From NCBI RefSeq assembly GCF_029626265.1, contig NZ_JARUBN010000001.1, positions 2,294,001-2,358,000 on the forward strand: a DNA stretch of 64,000 nt, written 5' to 3'. The notes beneath the pieces are model-generated. The model was not told where the DNA came from. It ran no database searches and saw only the letters and a program-made list of their open reading frames with translations. The DNA is from Micromonospora sp. WMMD1102 (GTDB lineage: Bacteria; Actinomycetota; Actinomycetes; Mycobacteriales; Micromonosporaceae). The position numbers and the translations under genes were made by a program. Every line of letters starts with the position of its first letter. Position 1 is the stretch's first letter. Shown here in pieces: positions 42,604-50,782 of the stretch.

Positions 42604-43460
42604 GATCTCTCCCTCCGGGGCTCACGTACCCGGGCGACGAGTCGGAGCAGGTCGCCCAGCCGGGGCTGGGTCAACCGCAACGACCGGGTGTCCAGCCAGT
42701 CGGGCGGCACGAGTCTGCGGGCGTGCCGGAGGCGGTAGCCGGCCGGCATGTAGTAGCGGAAGACGGCGGTGTCGCAGGTGACGACGTCGTATCCGGTGGT
42801 GGTGACGAGTCGGAGGAGTGAGTCGGGGGTGAAGTGCCAGCGGTGGTACCGGAACTGGAGTCCGGGCCAGTTGGTGCCGAGTCGGGTGGCGGCGGCGGAG
42901 GCGATGTTGGGGACTTCGAGGGCGAGCCAGCCTCGGGGGTTGAGCATGCGGTGGGCGGCGTGGAGGAACTGTCGGGGGTTTTCGACGTGTTCGAGGACGT
43001 GGAAGGCGCAGACGGCGTCGACTCGGTGGGGTGGGGTGAATGTTTCGAAGTGGCCGTGGTGGACGGGGACGCCGAGGTGGTCGCGGGCGTGTCGGGCGGC
43101 GTGTGCGGAGATTTCGATGCCGTGGGCGGTGATGCCGGCGTGTTGGGCGGCTTTGATGAAGTAGCCGCCGGCGCTGCCGGCTTCGATGAGGGTGGTGGGT
43201 TGGTGTGTTCGGGTGGTGTGTTGGAGCCAGCGCAGGCGGCGGGCTGATTCGTAGCGGCGGGGGCGGGGGAGGTAGTAGTCCTCGTAGCCGTCGCCGGTGA
43301 AGTAGGACTCGTCGTACAGCTCGGTGGTGGGTGGGAGGGGGTGGGCGGTCCAGGCGAAGGTGCAGGACGGGCAGCGGCGTAGGTTGCCGTCGAGCCGGGT
43401 GTGTTCCTCACCCGCCCCGCCACACACCAGGCAGCGGCGCAGATCGGTCGGCACGGTCAT
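42600..43460 (-). CDS. SAM-dependent methyltransferase with N-terminal zinc-binding motif, copy 2
   Basis: A 286-residue twin of the next gene downstream (41746-42603). It shares the CLVCGG/RRCPSC zinc motif, the SAM loop and the LEHVENP region. The unique N-terminal 9 residues (MTVPTDLRR) and C-terminal ~55 residues (from VFRYYMPAGYRLRHARRLV) differ, so acceptor binding may differ while the SAM core is the same. ATG at 43460 touches the flippase stop (TGATG). Confidence 0.83.
   Translation of the reverse strand: MTVPTDLRRCLVCGGAGEEHTRLDGNLRRCPSCTFAWTAHPLPPTTELYDESYFTGDGYEDYYLPRPRRYESARRLRWLQHTTRTHQPTTLIEAGSAGGYFIKAAQHAGITAHGIEISAHAARHARDHLGVPVHHGHFETFTPPHRVDAVCAFHVLEHVENPRQFLHAAHRMLNPRGWLALEVPNIASAAATRLGTNWPGLQFRYHRWHFTPDSLLRLVTTTGYDVVTCDTAVFRYYMPAGYRLRHARRLVPPDWLDTRSLRLTQPRLGDLLRLVARVREPRRERS
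42769..43430. repeat. Tandem duplication, copy 2 (662 bp)
   Basis: Second copy of the block at 41912-42573. It begins and ends abruptly inside coding sequence, and the flanking parts of the two genes are clearly different. That pattern suggests gene conversion or domain-swap rather than old divergence. Confidence 0.92.
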
Positions 43461-45019
43461 CAGGCCGCCTCCCGCATCGGGGAGACCGGCCGGGGGCGAC
43501 GCGTCAGCCGGCGGAGCCTCGCCCGGTCCTGAGCGGAGAAGAACCCGGCGCCGACCAGCACACCCAGCGCGACCAGCAGTACCACCCCGGAGCGGGTCAG
43601 AACGGCCAGCGCCGCGTCGAGCCGTCCCGGCCCGTCGGGCAGGAATCGGGCGGCGACGGTGCCGCCGAGGCCGGCCAGGATCGCGGCGCTCGCAGCCGGC
43701 CGGACGGCGGCCAGCGTCGGGGCGATCGGTCGACCGGTGCTGCGGTGGAAGCGCACGACGAAGTAGACGGTGCCGACCGCGATTCCGCACGAGGTGGCCA
43801 GTGGTACGCCCAGCGGCCCGAACAGCCGCCACAGCGGCCAGGTCAGCGCGAGGTTGAGGACGACCGACAGCAGTGCGTACCCGGTCTCTCGGCCCGGCTG
43901 GTTCTCCACCCGCAGCACGATCGCGGTGGCGCCGGCGATCAGGTTCAGCGCGTAGCTCGGGGCGAGGACGACGATGCTGGCGGTGGCCCACCATACGGGT
44001 TGGCCCAGCCAGAGCCGGATGAGCGGCTCGGCGGAGACCACCAGCAGCGCGGTACCGACGGCGGCGAACGCGGTGAGGTACCGGGTGGTGACGAGGTGGA
44101 ACCGGTCGAGCCAGATCCGCCCCTCGGCGGCCGTCCGGGACACCGCCATCGGGAACATGGCCATCAGGACGATCGCGGGTGGCAACCGGAACATGTTGAG
44201 CAGCCGACTGCCGAGCTCGAACGCCCCGGCCACGGTGGGTCCGGCGACGCCGCCGAGGACGAACCGGTCCAGTTCGAGGTTGACCGCCCCGGCCGCGTTG
44301 GTCACCTGCACCCGTAGGCCGTAGTTGAACAGGTCGCGCAGCCCCGCCCGACGCAGGCCGCGCAGGCTCGGGGTGAGTCGCCGGTACCGGTGCCGGGCGG
44401 CGGTCACCACAAGCGTGGTCCGCACCGCGCCGACCGCCGCGGTGGAGGCGGCCAGGGCGGAGAGCCCGCCGCCGAGCCGGACGACCATCACCGCGAGCAC
44501 GGCACCGAGCACGGCGGTGCCGGCGGTCACCCAGGCCAGTGTGGTGTAGTGCTGGGCGCCCTCGAGCACGGCCCGCCACGGCAGGGCCGCGCCGTCGCAG
44601 AGCAGCCCGAGGAGCAGGATGAGCAGCGCGTCGCGAGCCTCGGCGGCGAGGTCGCCGAGCTGCACCATCCGGGCCAGCGAGGACCAGGCCGCGACGGTTC
44701 CGGCGGAGGCGAGCAGCCAGAGAGTCACTCCCCAGAGCAGACCCACCCCGAGCACGGCCCGGGTCATCCGGTCCGGCTGGCCGGCCACGGTGCGGGCGAC
44801 CTGCCGGACGAGAGCGGAGCCGAGCCCCAGGTCGACCAGGGCGAGGGCGCCGACCACGCCACCGAGCAGCACCCAGATCCCGAACTCGGCGGCGCCGAGC
44901 CGGTCGTACAGCATCGGCAGGGTGGTCAGCCCCGCCACCGCCACGGTGAATCGGGCGGTGACCATGGCGGCGGAGTTGCGGGTCAGCCGGCCGTCTCCGC
45001 CGGTCGCGCGGTCAGCCAC
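43460..45019 (-). CDS. Wzx-type polysaccharide flippase (MATE/MVF-like)
   Basis: A 519-residue membrane protein with about 12-14 helices. It opens with NSAAMVTARFTVAVAGLTTLPMLYDRLGAAEFG, the polysacc_synt form (translocase start plus the LG-x-x-x-FG loop), and has internal GLRVQVTNAAGAVNLELDRFVLG. It would flip lipid-linked repeat units to the outer face for the Wzy-like polymerase at 38002-39276. GTG at 45019 overlaps the sugar transferase stop. Confidence 0.84.
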   Translation of the reverse strand: MADRATGGDGRLTRNSAAMVTARFTVAVAGLTTLPMLYDRLGAAEFGIWVLLGGVVGALALVDLGLGSALVRQVARTVAGQPDRMTRAVLGVGLLWGVTLWLLASAGTVAAWSSLARMVQLGDLAAEARDALLILLLGLLCDGAALPWRAVLEGAQHYTTLAWVTAGTAVLGAVLAVMVVRLGGGLSALAASTAAVGAVRTTLVVTAARHRYRRLTPSLRGLRRAGLRDLFNYGLRVQVTNAAGAVNLELDRFVLGGVAGPTVAGAFELGSRLLNMFRLPPAIVLMAMFPMAVSRTAAEGRIWLDRFHLVTTRYLTAFAAVGTALLVVSAEPLIRLWLGQPVWWATASIVVLAPSYALNLIAGATAIVLRVENQPGRETGYALLSVVLNLALTWPLWRLFGPLGVPLATSCGIAVGTVYFVVRFHRSTGRPIAPTLAAVRPAASAAILAGLGGTVAARFLPDGPGRLDAALAVLTRSGVVLLVALGVLVGAGFFSAQDRARLRRLTRRPRPVSPMREAA

Positions 45020-46106
45020 GGGGGAACCCCCGAAACAGCTCGGCGATCGTCAGTAGGACCAGCAGGAGGTCCAGCCGCAGCGACCGGCAGTGCAGATAGA
45101 GCAGGTCACAGCGGAGCTTGTCCTCGACCGTGGCGGCATACCCGCCGGTGAGCTGGGCGATACCGGTCAGGCCCGGGCGGATCGAGTGCCGGAGTTCGTA
45201 GTGCGGCAAATCCCGGAAGCTGGCCACGAACTCCGGCCGTTCCGGGCGTGGCCCCACCAGACTCATGTCGCCCCGGAGGACGTTCCACAGTTGCGGCAAC
45301 TCGTCCAGGCGGAACCGACGCAGTAGCCGGCCGACTCGGGTGACCCGGTCGTCGTCGACGCCGGCGAGTGCCGGTCCGGTGTCGCGCTCCGCGTCGGGGT
45401 GCATGGTGCGGAACTTGACCATCCGGAACCGGCGGCCACCCGCGCCCACCCGTTCCTGGACGTAGAGCGGCGGACCGCCCAGGCCCGCCGCGACCGTTAT
45501 GAGCAGCAGCAGCGGGATCAGCAGCGGCATGCCGAGCAGCGTCACAGTCAGGTCGAGGGTGCGCTTGATCCGTTGCTCGCCGGAGCGGGCGGGTCGCAGG
45601 CGCAGCCAGGGCAGTCCGCCGAAGCGCCGAAGCCGGGCGGGTTGGAGCAGCCCGTAGACGGGGTGGGCGAGGACGAGGATGTCGACGTTGCGCGCCAGGC
45701 ATACCGCCACCAGCCGTTCGTCGAGCTGGTCCAGGCGGAGCTTGCAGAGCAGCAGTCTCGGCCGCCAGTGCCGCAGCGCCTCGTCGAGCTGCTCCATCCG
45801 TGGCGTCAGCGGCAGCCGGGCGGCCACCTCGAACTCGTCGGCCAGACCGTCCGGGGTGCGGTCGCCATCGGGCGGTTCGAGCACCAGCACCCGGACGCCT
45901 CGACGGAAAGGCGCGGGTCGTCGTCCGGTTGGGACGTTCCGCCGGTCGTGCCGGTGTCGGCCCTGCTGCCGTCCCGCACGTGGGTCGACCCGGTACTGCG
46001 CGTCGGTCCGGTGCCGGCCACTACCGGTCCGGGGCCGTGGACGCGTCGCCGGTACAGCGACGTACGGCGCCCTGACCTGGGCGAGGTGCGGCTGCTCGAT
46101 GCTCAA
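45012..46106 (-). CDS. Initiating sugar-phosphate transferase (undecaprenyl-phosphate, WcaJ/ExoY-like)
   Basis: The C-terminal ~190 residues are a Bac_transf domain: a single membrane segment (VTLLGMPLLIPLLLLITVAAGLG), VQERVGAGGRRFRMVKFRTM, LRRFRLDELPQLWNVLRGDMSLVGPRPE and SIRPGLTGIAQLTGGYAA. It would start the repeat unit by loading a sugar phosphate on undecaprenyl phosphate. The start is uncertain. The TTG at 46106 gives 364 residues, but the first ~70 are Arg/Pro/His-rich and unlike the family. GTG at 45890 with GAGG seven bases upstream is a credible alternative (292 residues). It is the first gene of the leftward operon. Confidence 0.82.
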   Translation of the reverse strand: MSIEQPHLAQVRAPYVAVPATRPRPRTGSGRHRTDAQYRVDPRAGRQQGRHRHDRRNVPTGRRPAPFRRGVRVLVLEPPDGDRTPDGLADEFEVAARLPLTPRMEQLDEALRHWRPRLLLCKLRLDQLDERLVAVCLARNVDILVLAHPVYGLLQPARLRRFGGLPWLRLRPARSGEQRIKRTLDLTVTLLGMPLLIPLLLLITVAAGLGGPPLYVQERVGAGGRRFRMVKFRTMHPDAERDTGPALAGVDDDRVTRVGRLLRRFRLDELPQLWNVLRGDMSLVGPRPERPEFVASFRDLPHYELRHSIRPGLTGIAQLTGGYAATVEDKLRCDLLYLHCRSLRLDLLLVLLTIAELFRGFPRG

Positions 46107-46404
46107 CGTGGTGGCGACTTTCCGGGCGGGTCGGCGAATCCGAGGCGCTCTACATGTTCACTACATGGTTCGACATACTCTAAAGGGACTATCGTCGCAG
46201 AGGGTCCGAATCAGGAAACAAGCCCCATTCGCTCCAACCGGGCCCAGAACATCAAGGAGCCTGACTATGACATGAAGGGATTTCGCCGGTGATAGGCGGA
46301 AGATGCCTCGCTTGTACGATTTAGGCAGAAATCACCATGTCCATGGCGTTTGGTCCCCTACTGTTCTCGCTGACCGGACCGAGAGTGATACGGGGGAGAT
46401 GGTC
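46107..46404. promoter_or_regulatory. Divergent promoter region between the polysaccharide and exosortase operons
   Basis: About 300 bases, clearly richer in A and T than its surroundings. At 46150-46171 two imperfect direct repeats (CTACATGTTCA and CTACATGGTTC) stand side by side; AAGGAG near 46255 is followed by very short open frames only. The region most likely holds promoters for both directions and an untranslated leader of the rightward operon. No regulator is assigned. Confidence 0.45.
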
Positions 46405-46548
46405 ATGTACGGACCGAAGGGACCGCCCACCGGCGGCGGACTCGCCGTGACCGGCGTGGCGTTGCAGTCCTGGCTGCTGGCCGGCCTGGGCCTGCTGATC
46501 CTGGGCACCGCGATGGTGTTGCTCGTCATGCAGAAGAGGACCCGGTGA
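46405..46548 (+). CDS. 47-residue single-span protein with LAVTG motif (sorting-signal-like)
   Basis: A very short protein: MYGPKGPPTGGG, then LAVTG, a hydrophobic stretch of about 22 residues (SWLLAGLGLLILGTAMVLLV) and a basic tail MQKRTR. This is the exact layout of a C-terminal wall-sorting signal without a protein in front and with no N-terminal signal peptide. LAxTG is the form preferred by class E sortases, but here the neighbour is an exosortase. The ATG at 46405 has GGGGGAG six bases upstream; ATG at 46399 or 46303 (81 residues) are alternatives. Its stop overlaps the exosortase GTG (GTGA). Confidence 0.6.
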   Translation: MYGPKGPPTGGGLAVTGVALQSWLLAGLGLLILGTAMVLLVMQKRTR

Positions 46549-47105
46549 GTGGTGCCCACGTGCGACGGACCAGGCGGGTCGGCTGGCTGCGACCCGTACT
46601 GGGCGTCGCCGTGGGCGCTGCGGCAGCCGGTGCGGTTGCCGCGAATCTGGGCGCCATCGCGGGTGCCGAGGCGTGGCTGAGCGCCCGCTTCGTCAGCCTG
46701 TTGGGACTGGCCGAGGCGCGGTCGACGTACTCCACTGTGGTGTTTCCACTCGATCGGCGCCTCGTCGGGTTCATGGTGACCCTCGGTTGCTCTGTCGGCC
46801 TGCTGCTGATCCCGCCGGTCGCCCTCACCGCCCTGCTGGTGTTCCTGGGACGGGTCGGCCTGCTGCGGGCCACGGTCTGCTGCGCGCTCACCGCGGCCGT
46901 CCTGACCGCGGTCAACCAGCTACGACTCGCCGCCGTGGTCGTCTCGATGCGGCTGTGGGGATTTGAAACGGGTTACGAACGCAGCCACATCCTGATCGGA
47001 TCGGTGATCACCACGCTCGGCGTGGTGGCCGGCACGATCCTGTTCGTCACGATCCTCACCCGGGGACGGACCTTCCGGGGAGCGGCCCATGTCGCTGCAG
47101 CTTAG
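46545..47105 (+). CDS. xrtP: Exosortase (exosortase P-like, XrtP)
   Basis: A 186-residue integral membrane protein with about five spans. The exosortase/archaeosortase triad can be placed: Cys82 in TLGCSVGLLLIPP, Arg127 in AVNQLRLAAVV and His148 in GYERSHILIGS. Exosortases are membrane transpeptidases that cut proteins at a short C-terminal signal. I recognise the gene as the small actinobacterial form annotated as exosortase P; that subfamily name is from memory. It is translationally coupled to the 47-residue protein before and overlaps the GT2 gene after. The candidate target is the secreted protein at 48534-49397. Confidence 0.75.
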   Translation: MSGAHVRRTRRVGWLRPVLGVAVGAAAAGAVAANLGAIAGAEAWLSARFVSLLGLAEARSTYSTVVFPLDRRLVGFMVTLGCSVGLLLIPPVALTALLVFLGRVGLLRATVCCALTAAVLTAVNQLRLAAVVVSMRLWGFETGYERSHILIGSVITTLGVVAGTILFVTILTRGRTFRGAAHVAAA

Positions 47106-48459
47106 CGCACTGGAGGTGCTGAACACGCTGGCGTTCCTGCTCTGCGTGACCTTCTGCGCGTACGTCATCGGGATCATGGTGATCTTCCTGAGGCCGCGCA
47201 CCGCCTCGGACGGCGACCCGTCCTCCTACACCTGGCATCTCCTGGTGCCCTGCCGGGACGAGGCGACGGTGGTCGTGGAGACCGTACGCGCGCTGCGCCG
47301 CACCTTCCCCGAGGCGACCGTCTGGTGCGTCGACGACGCGTCCACCGACGGGACGGGCGAACTGCTCGACCAACTCGCGGCGGATCCCCGGATACGGGTA
47401 GTGCACCGCCGACTGCCGGAGGCCCGGCAGGGCAAGGGGGCGGCGCTCAACGCCGGCTGGCGGGCGATCCGTTCCGCGACACCGGCGGACGCCGACCGGG
47501 ACCGGATCATCGTCGGGGTGGTCGACGCGGACAGTCGTCTCGATCCACGTTGCCTGGCGGCCCTCGCCGGCCGGCGCTACTTCGGTCGATCCGGTGTCTC
47601 CGCAATCCAGATAGAAGTACGGATGCTTAACTGCGGCCGGACCCGGTCCCGGGTCGCCCGTCGGCCCTGGAGCCAACTGCTGATCCGGTTGCAGGACATG
47701 GAGTTCCGCGGCCCGATCGCCGCCATGCAGGAGTTGCGGCGGCATACCGGCAGCGTCGGCATGGGGGGCAACGGGCAGTTCACCCGGCTCGCCATGCTCG
47801 ACAGGATCGCGGACCGACACGGTACGCCCTGGCACGGCGCTCTGCTCGAGGACTTCGAGCTGGGGTTGCACGTCCTGCTCGTCGGCGGACGCACCGAATA
47901 CTGTCCGGAGACCTGGGTGGCACAGGAGGCGCTGACCAAGCTCCGGCGGCTGGTCCGGCAGCGCACCCGGTGGGCGCAGGGTTCCATGCAGTGCGCCCGG
48001 TACACCTGGGCCGTCCTCACCTCGCGGCACATCCGCAACACCGGGGCGGCGGAGATCGCGTACTTCCTCGCCGCGCCCTGGACCCAGCTTGTCGGCACCC
48101 TCGTCTATCTCGGCTGCTTCGCCGTGCTCGGCTACTACGTCGGTCAGGCGCCCGACAGTCTCGCCGGCTGGTGGAGGCACGGGGGATGGGGCGTGGTGCC
48201 ACTGATCGTGGTCTTCGGCATCCTGCCGTTCGCCACCTGGGGCCTGATCTACCGGCACCGCTGTGACCGCAGCCTGAGTATCCCGGCCGCGCTCGGCCTG
48301 GGCCTCGGCCACTGGCTGAACAGCTACGTCCAGTGCGTGGCCGTGTGGTGGGCCTTCTTCCGGCTCGTCGGCGCCCGGTCCGACTGGCACAAGACCGCAC
48401 GATCCCGAGACGCCGTGCGCGCCGCACTCACCCGTCGGGTCGCGCCGCCACACCACTGA
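47089..48459 (+). CDS. Membrane-bound processive GT2 (polysaccharide synthase-like)
   Basis: A 456-residue transferase with an N-terminal span (about residues 8-32), a cytosolic GT-A domain and three or four C-terminal spans. Catalytic signatures of cellulose/hyaluronan/poly-GlcNAc synthases are present: CVDDASTDGT, VVDADSRLD, GMGGNGQFTRL, LLEDFELGL and RQRTRWAQGS (the QxxRW site). The product could be a simple polymer or a glycan placed on the exosortase target. ATG at 47089 lies inside the 3' end of the exosortase gene. Confidence 0.83.
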   Translation: MSLQLSALEVLNTLAFLLCVTFCAYVIGIMVIFLRPRTASDGDPSSYTWHLLVPCRDEATVVVETVRALRRTFPEATVWCVDDASTDGTGELLDQLAADPRIRVVHRRLPEARQGKGAALNAGWRAIRSATPADADRDRIIVGVVDADSRLDPRCLAALAGRRYFGRSGVSAIQIEVRMLNCGRTRSRVARRPWSQLLIRLQDMEFRGPIAAMQELRRHTGSVGMGGNGQFTRLAMLDRIADRHGTPWHGALLEDFELGLHVLLVGGRTEYCPETWVAQEALTKLRRLVRQRTRWAQGSMQCARYTWAVLTSRHIRNTGAAEIAYFLAAPWTQLVGTLVYLGCFAVLGYYVGQAPDSLAGWWRHGGWGVVPLIVVFGILPFATWGLIYRHRCDRSLSIPAALGLGLGHWLNSYVQCVAVWWAFFRLVGARSDWHKTARSRDAVRAALTRRVAPPHH

Positions 48460-48533
48460 CCGCCCTCCGGTCTGGACTCCGGTTGGGTCCGCCCAGCCCG
48501 CACACAGCAGAACCACAGAAAACGGAGCAATCA

Positions 48534-49397
48534 ATGTCCAAGAAGCGTTTATCGCTCGGGAAGCTCGCCTTGGCGACCGTCGCCGGCTGCACCGCCGCGG
48601 TCCTGGCGGCCTCTCCGGCGCTCGCCGACACCTCGCAGGTGTCCGCGTCCGCACTGCAGATCACCCTGTTGGGTGGGACCGTAGCCAGCTCGGGCACGTT
48701 CACCGCCAGCAACACCGACGGGGGCAGCGAGACCACCAGCGGCGACCCAGACCCGCTGCTGAGCGTGCTGGGCGGGCAGACCGTTATCACCGCCGGCGTG
48801 CTCGGCCAGTACGGCCGTGCCCTGTTCGGCGGTGTCTCGCGCGGCTGTGCCGGGGTGGTCGGCACCGGCGGCGCGTTCGTCGTCGGGGCGGACGGCACCT
48901 GCGTCGTCGACAACGGCGCCGAGGTCGACTTCGTACTCGGCACCGTCGGCCTTGCCACGATCAGCCTCACCGCGGACGCCATCTACGCCACCTGTGAAGC
49001 GACCAGTACGCCGACCGCCAGCGGCGCGGCCTCGCTGGTGAACGCCCGGATCACCTCCACGGTGCTCGGCATCGAGACGACCCTGCTCAGCCTGCCGGCG
49101 AACCCGCCCCCGAACACCGGACTGACCGTGCCGGGTCTGGTCAACCTGCTGCTCAATGCCCAGACCAGCTCCGGACCGGGACAGATCGACGTCACCGCGC
49201 TCCAGCTCGAGGCGCTGTCCGGGACCCTGGTCTCGCTCGAGGTGGGCAACGTGATCTGCGGCCCGAACGCGATCGCCCCACCGATCCCGGTCATCCCGCT
49301 CGCCGGGGCGCCGATCGCGGCAGGTGCGCTCGGGCTGGTCGCCGTCGGCGGGCTGCTGCGCTACCGCAACCGTCGCGGCGTCGGCGTACGGAGTTGA
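48534..49397 (+). CDS. Secreted surface protein with C-terminal anchor segment (choice-of-anchor-P-like); likely exosortase target
   Basis: A 287-residue exported protein. It has a signal peptide (MSKKRLSLGKLALATVAG, predicted cleavage after ALA near residue 31), then a beta-rich body of about 210 residues, and a C-terminal tail of Pro-rich PPIPVIPLAG, a span of about 18 residues and the basic RYRNRRG. This tripartite end is what a sorting enzyme needs. The body resembles what I know as choice-of-anchor-P domains; this name is from memory. Co-location with an exosortase supports the pairing. Three or four Cys in the body could form disulfides. ATG at 48534 has CGGAG upstream. Confidence 0.7.
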   Translation: MSKKRLSLGKLALATVAGCTAAVLAASPALADTSQVSASALQITLLGGTVASSGTFTASNTDGGSETTSGDPDPLLSVLGGQTVITAGVLGQYGRALFGGVSRGCAGVVGTGGAFVVGADGTCVVDNGAEVDFVLGTVGLATISLTADAIYATCEATSTPTASGAASLVNARITSTVLGIETTLLSLPANPPPNTGLTVPGLVNLLLNAQTSSGPGQIDVTALQLEALSGTLVSLEVGNVICGPNAIAPPIPVIPLAGAPIAAGALGLVAVGGLLRYRNRRGVGVRS

Positions 49398-49406
49398 GGA
49401 CCCGGC

Positions 49407-50672
49407 ATGCCGGACAGGAACCACAGACCCGAGATCATCCTGCTTGCGGGTACCCGCCCGGAGGGGGTCAAGCTGGCCCCCCTGGTGATGGCACTGCGCC
49501 AGGACGACCGTTTCACCGCGGCCCTGGTCGACGCCGGGCAGCATCCCGCCCAGGTGACCGACGCCCTGGCGCCGTTCGGCCTTGCTCCCGACGAGGTGCT
49601 GTTCCCGGTACGCCGGGACGGCTCCCTCGCCGAGCTGGCGGCGGCACTGATCGCCGCTGTCGACGCCGCCCTGGCCCGCCGTGACCCGGCTGCCGTGGTG
49701 GTGCAGGGGGACACGCTCACCGCGCTGATCGGCGGGCTGGTCGCGTACTGGCGGGGTATCCCGCTCGTCCACCTGGAGGCGGGGCTGCGTACGCACAACC
49801 CGGGCGAGCCGTTCCCGGAGGAGGCGAACCGGACCATGCTGGCCCGGCTGGCGGAGCTGCACCTCGCACCCACCGAGACGGCGCGCCGGAACCTCGTCGC
49901 CGAGGGCGTTCCGGCGCCTCGGGTCGTCGTCACCGGCAACACCGTGGTGGATGCGCTCGACCACCTGGTCGAGAACGACCTGGCCCGACCGCCGGCCTGG
50001 CTGGAGGGCAACCGGCCGGTGGTGGTGGCGACGATGCACCGCAGGGAGAACTGGGGGCAGCGGATCCGGGACGTCTGTACCGGACTGGTCCGGGTCAACG
50101 AGGCCCGACCCGACGTCCAACTGGTGGTCGTCCTGCACCCCAATCCGGTTCTCGCGGCGGACATCACCGCCGCGCTGTCCGGCAGGCCGGCGGTGCGGCT
50201 CGTCCCGGCGATGTCCTATCCCGAGATGATCGGTCTGCTCCTCGTCGCCGACGTGGTGCTGACCGACTCGGGCGGCATCCAGGAGGAGGCGGCGACGATC
50301 GGCGCACCGCTCCTGGTGACCCGGGATCGCACCGAACGCCCCGAGGCGCTGGCCGACGGGCGGGGACGGCTGGTCGGCACCAACCCGGACGACATCGCGG
50401 ACGCGGTCGTCGCGCAGCTGCGCCGGGAGCCGAAACCGGCGCTGCCCTCGCCGTTCGGCGACGGACGGGCCGCGTCGCGTGCGGTCCCGGCGATAGCCGG
50501 TCTGCTGTCTCCGGCTCTCGTCCGGAGTCCGGTCACGGAATCCGTCGGCGGCCGGCGAGACGACGGATGGCTGGCCGAGACGGCCGGCCACGAGGAGGAC
50601 GACCTCGACATCGTCCGCCGGCTCGTGCAACGGGCCAGCGCCACACCGGCGGTCTTCTCCGCCGTCCGATAG
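49407..50672 (+). CDS. wecB: Second non-hydrolysing UDP-N-acetylglucosamine 2-epimerase
   Basis: A 421-residue epimerase: LLAGTRPEGVKLAPLVM, DAGQHPAQVTDAL, VVQGDTLTALIGGLVA, HLEAGLRTHNPGEPFPEE, TMHRRENWG and TDSGGIQEEA. The RxNW and SGGxQEE segments match the typical bacterial UDP-GlcNAc/UDP-ManNAc epimerase better than the gene at 15218 does. A C-terminal extension of about 60 residues is unusual. It starts ten bases after the anchor-protein gene, so UDP-ManNAc supply may serve the GT2 of the same operon. Confidence 0.86.
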   Translation: MPDRNHRPEIILLAGTRPEGVKLAPLVMALRQDDRFTAALVDAGQHPAQVTDALAPFGLAPDEVLFPVRRDGSLAELAAALIAAVDAALARRDPAAVVVQGDTLTALIGGLVAYWRGIPLVHLEAGLRTHNPGEPFPEEANRTMLARLAELHLAPTETARRNLVAEGVPAPRVVVTGNTVVDALDHLVENDLARPPAWLEGNRPVVVATMHRRENWGQRIRDVCTGLVRVNEARPDVQLVVVLHPNPVLAADITAALSGRPAVRLVPAMSYPEMIGLLLVADVVLTDSGGIQEEAATIGAPLLVTRDRTERPEALADGRGRLVGTNPDDIADAVVAQLRREPKPALPSPFGDGRAASRAVPAIAGLLSPALVRSPVTESVGGRRDDGWLAETAGHEEDDLDIVRRLVQRASATPAVFSAVR

Positions 50673-50782
50673 TCACCACCAGCCCACGCGGCCGGAGCGT
50701 CCGGCCCGACCGGAGGCTCCGGCCGCGTGGCCGACCCCGGGCCGCACAAAGCCCGGGAGACAGGCACCAACAGGAAGTAGCG

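Noticed and set aside
46405..46548. Treating the 47-residue protein as an ordinary sortase substrate
   Set aside because: It has no signal peptide and no sortase gene is in the window; only the layout of a sorting signal can be claimed.
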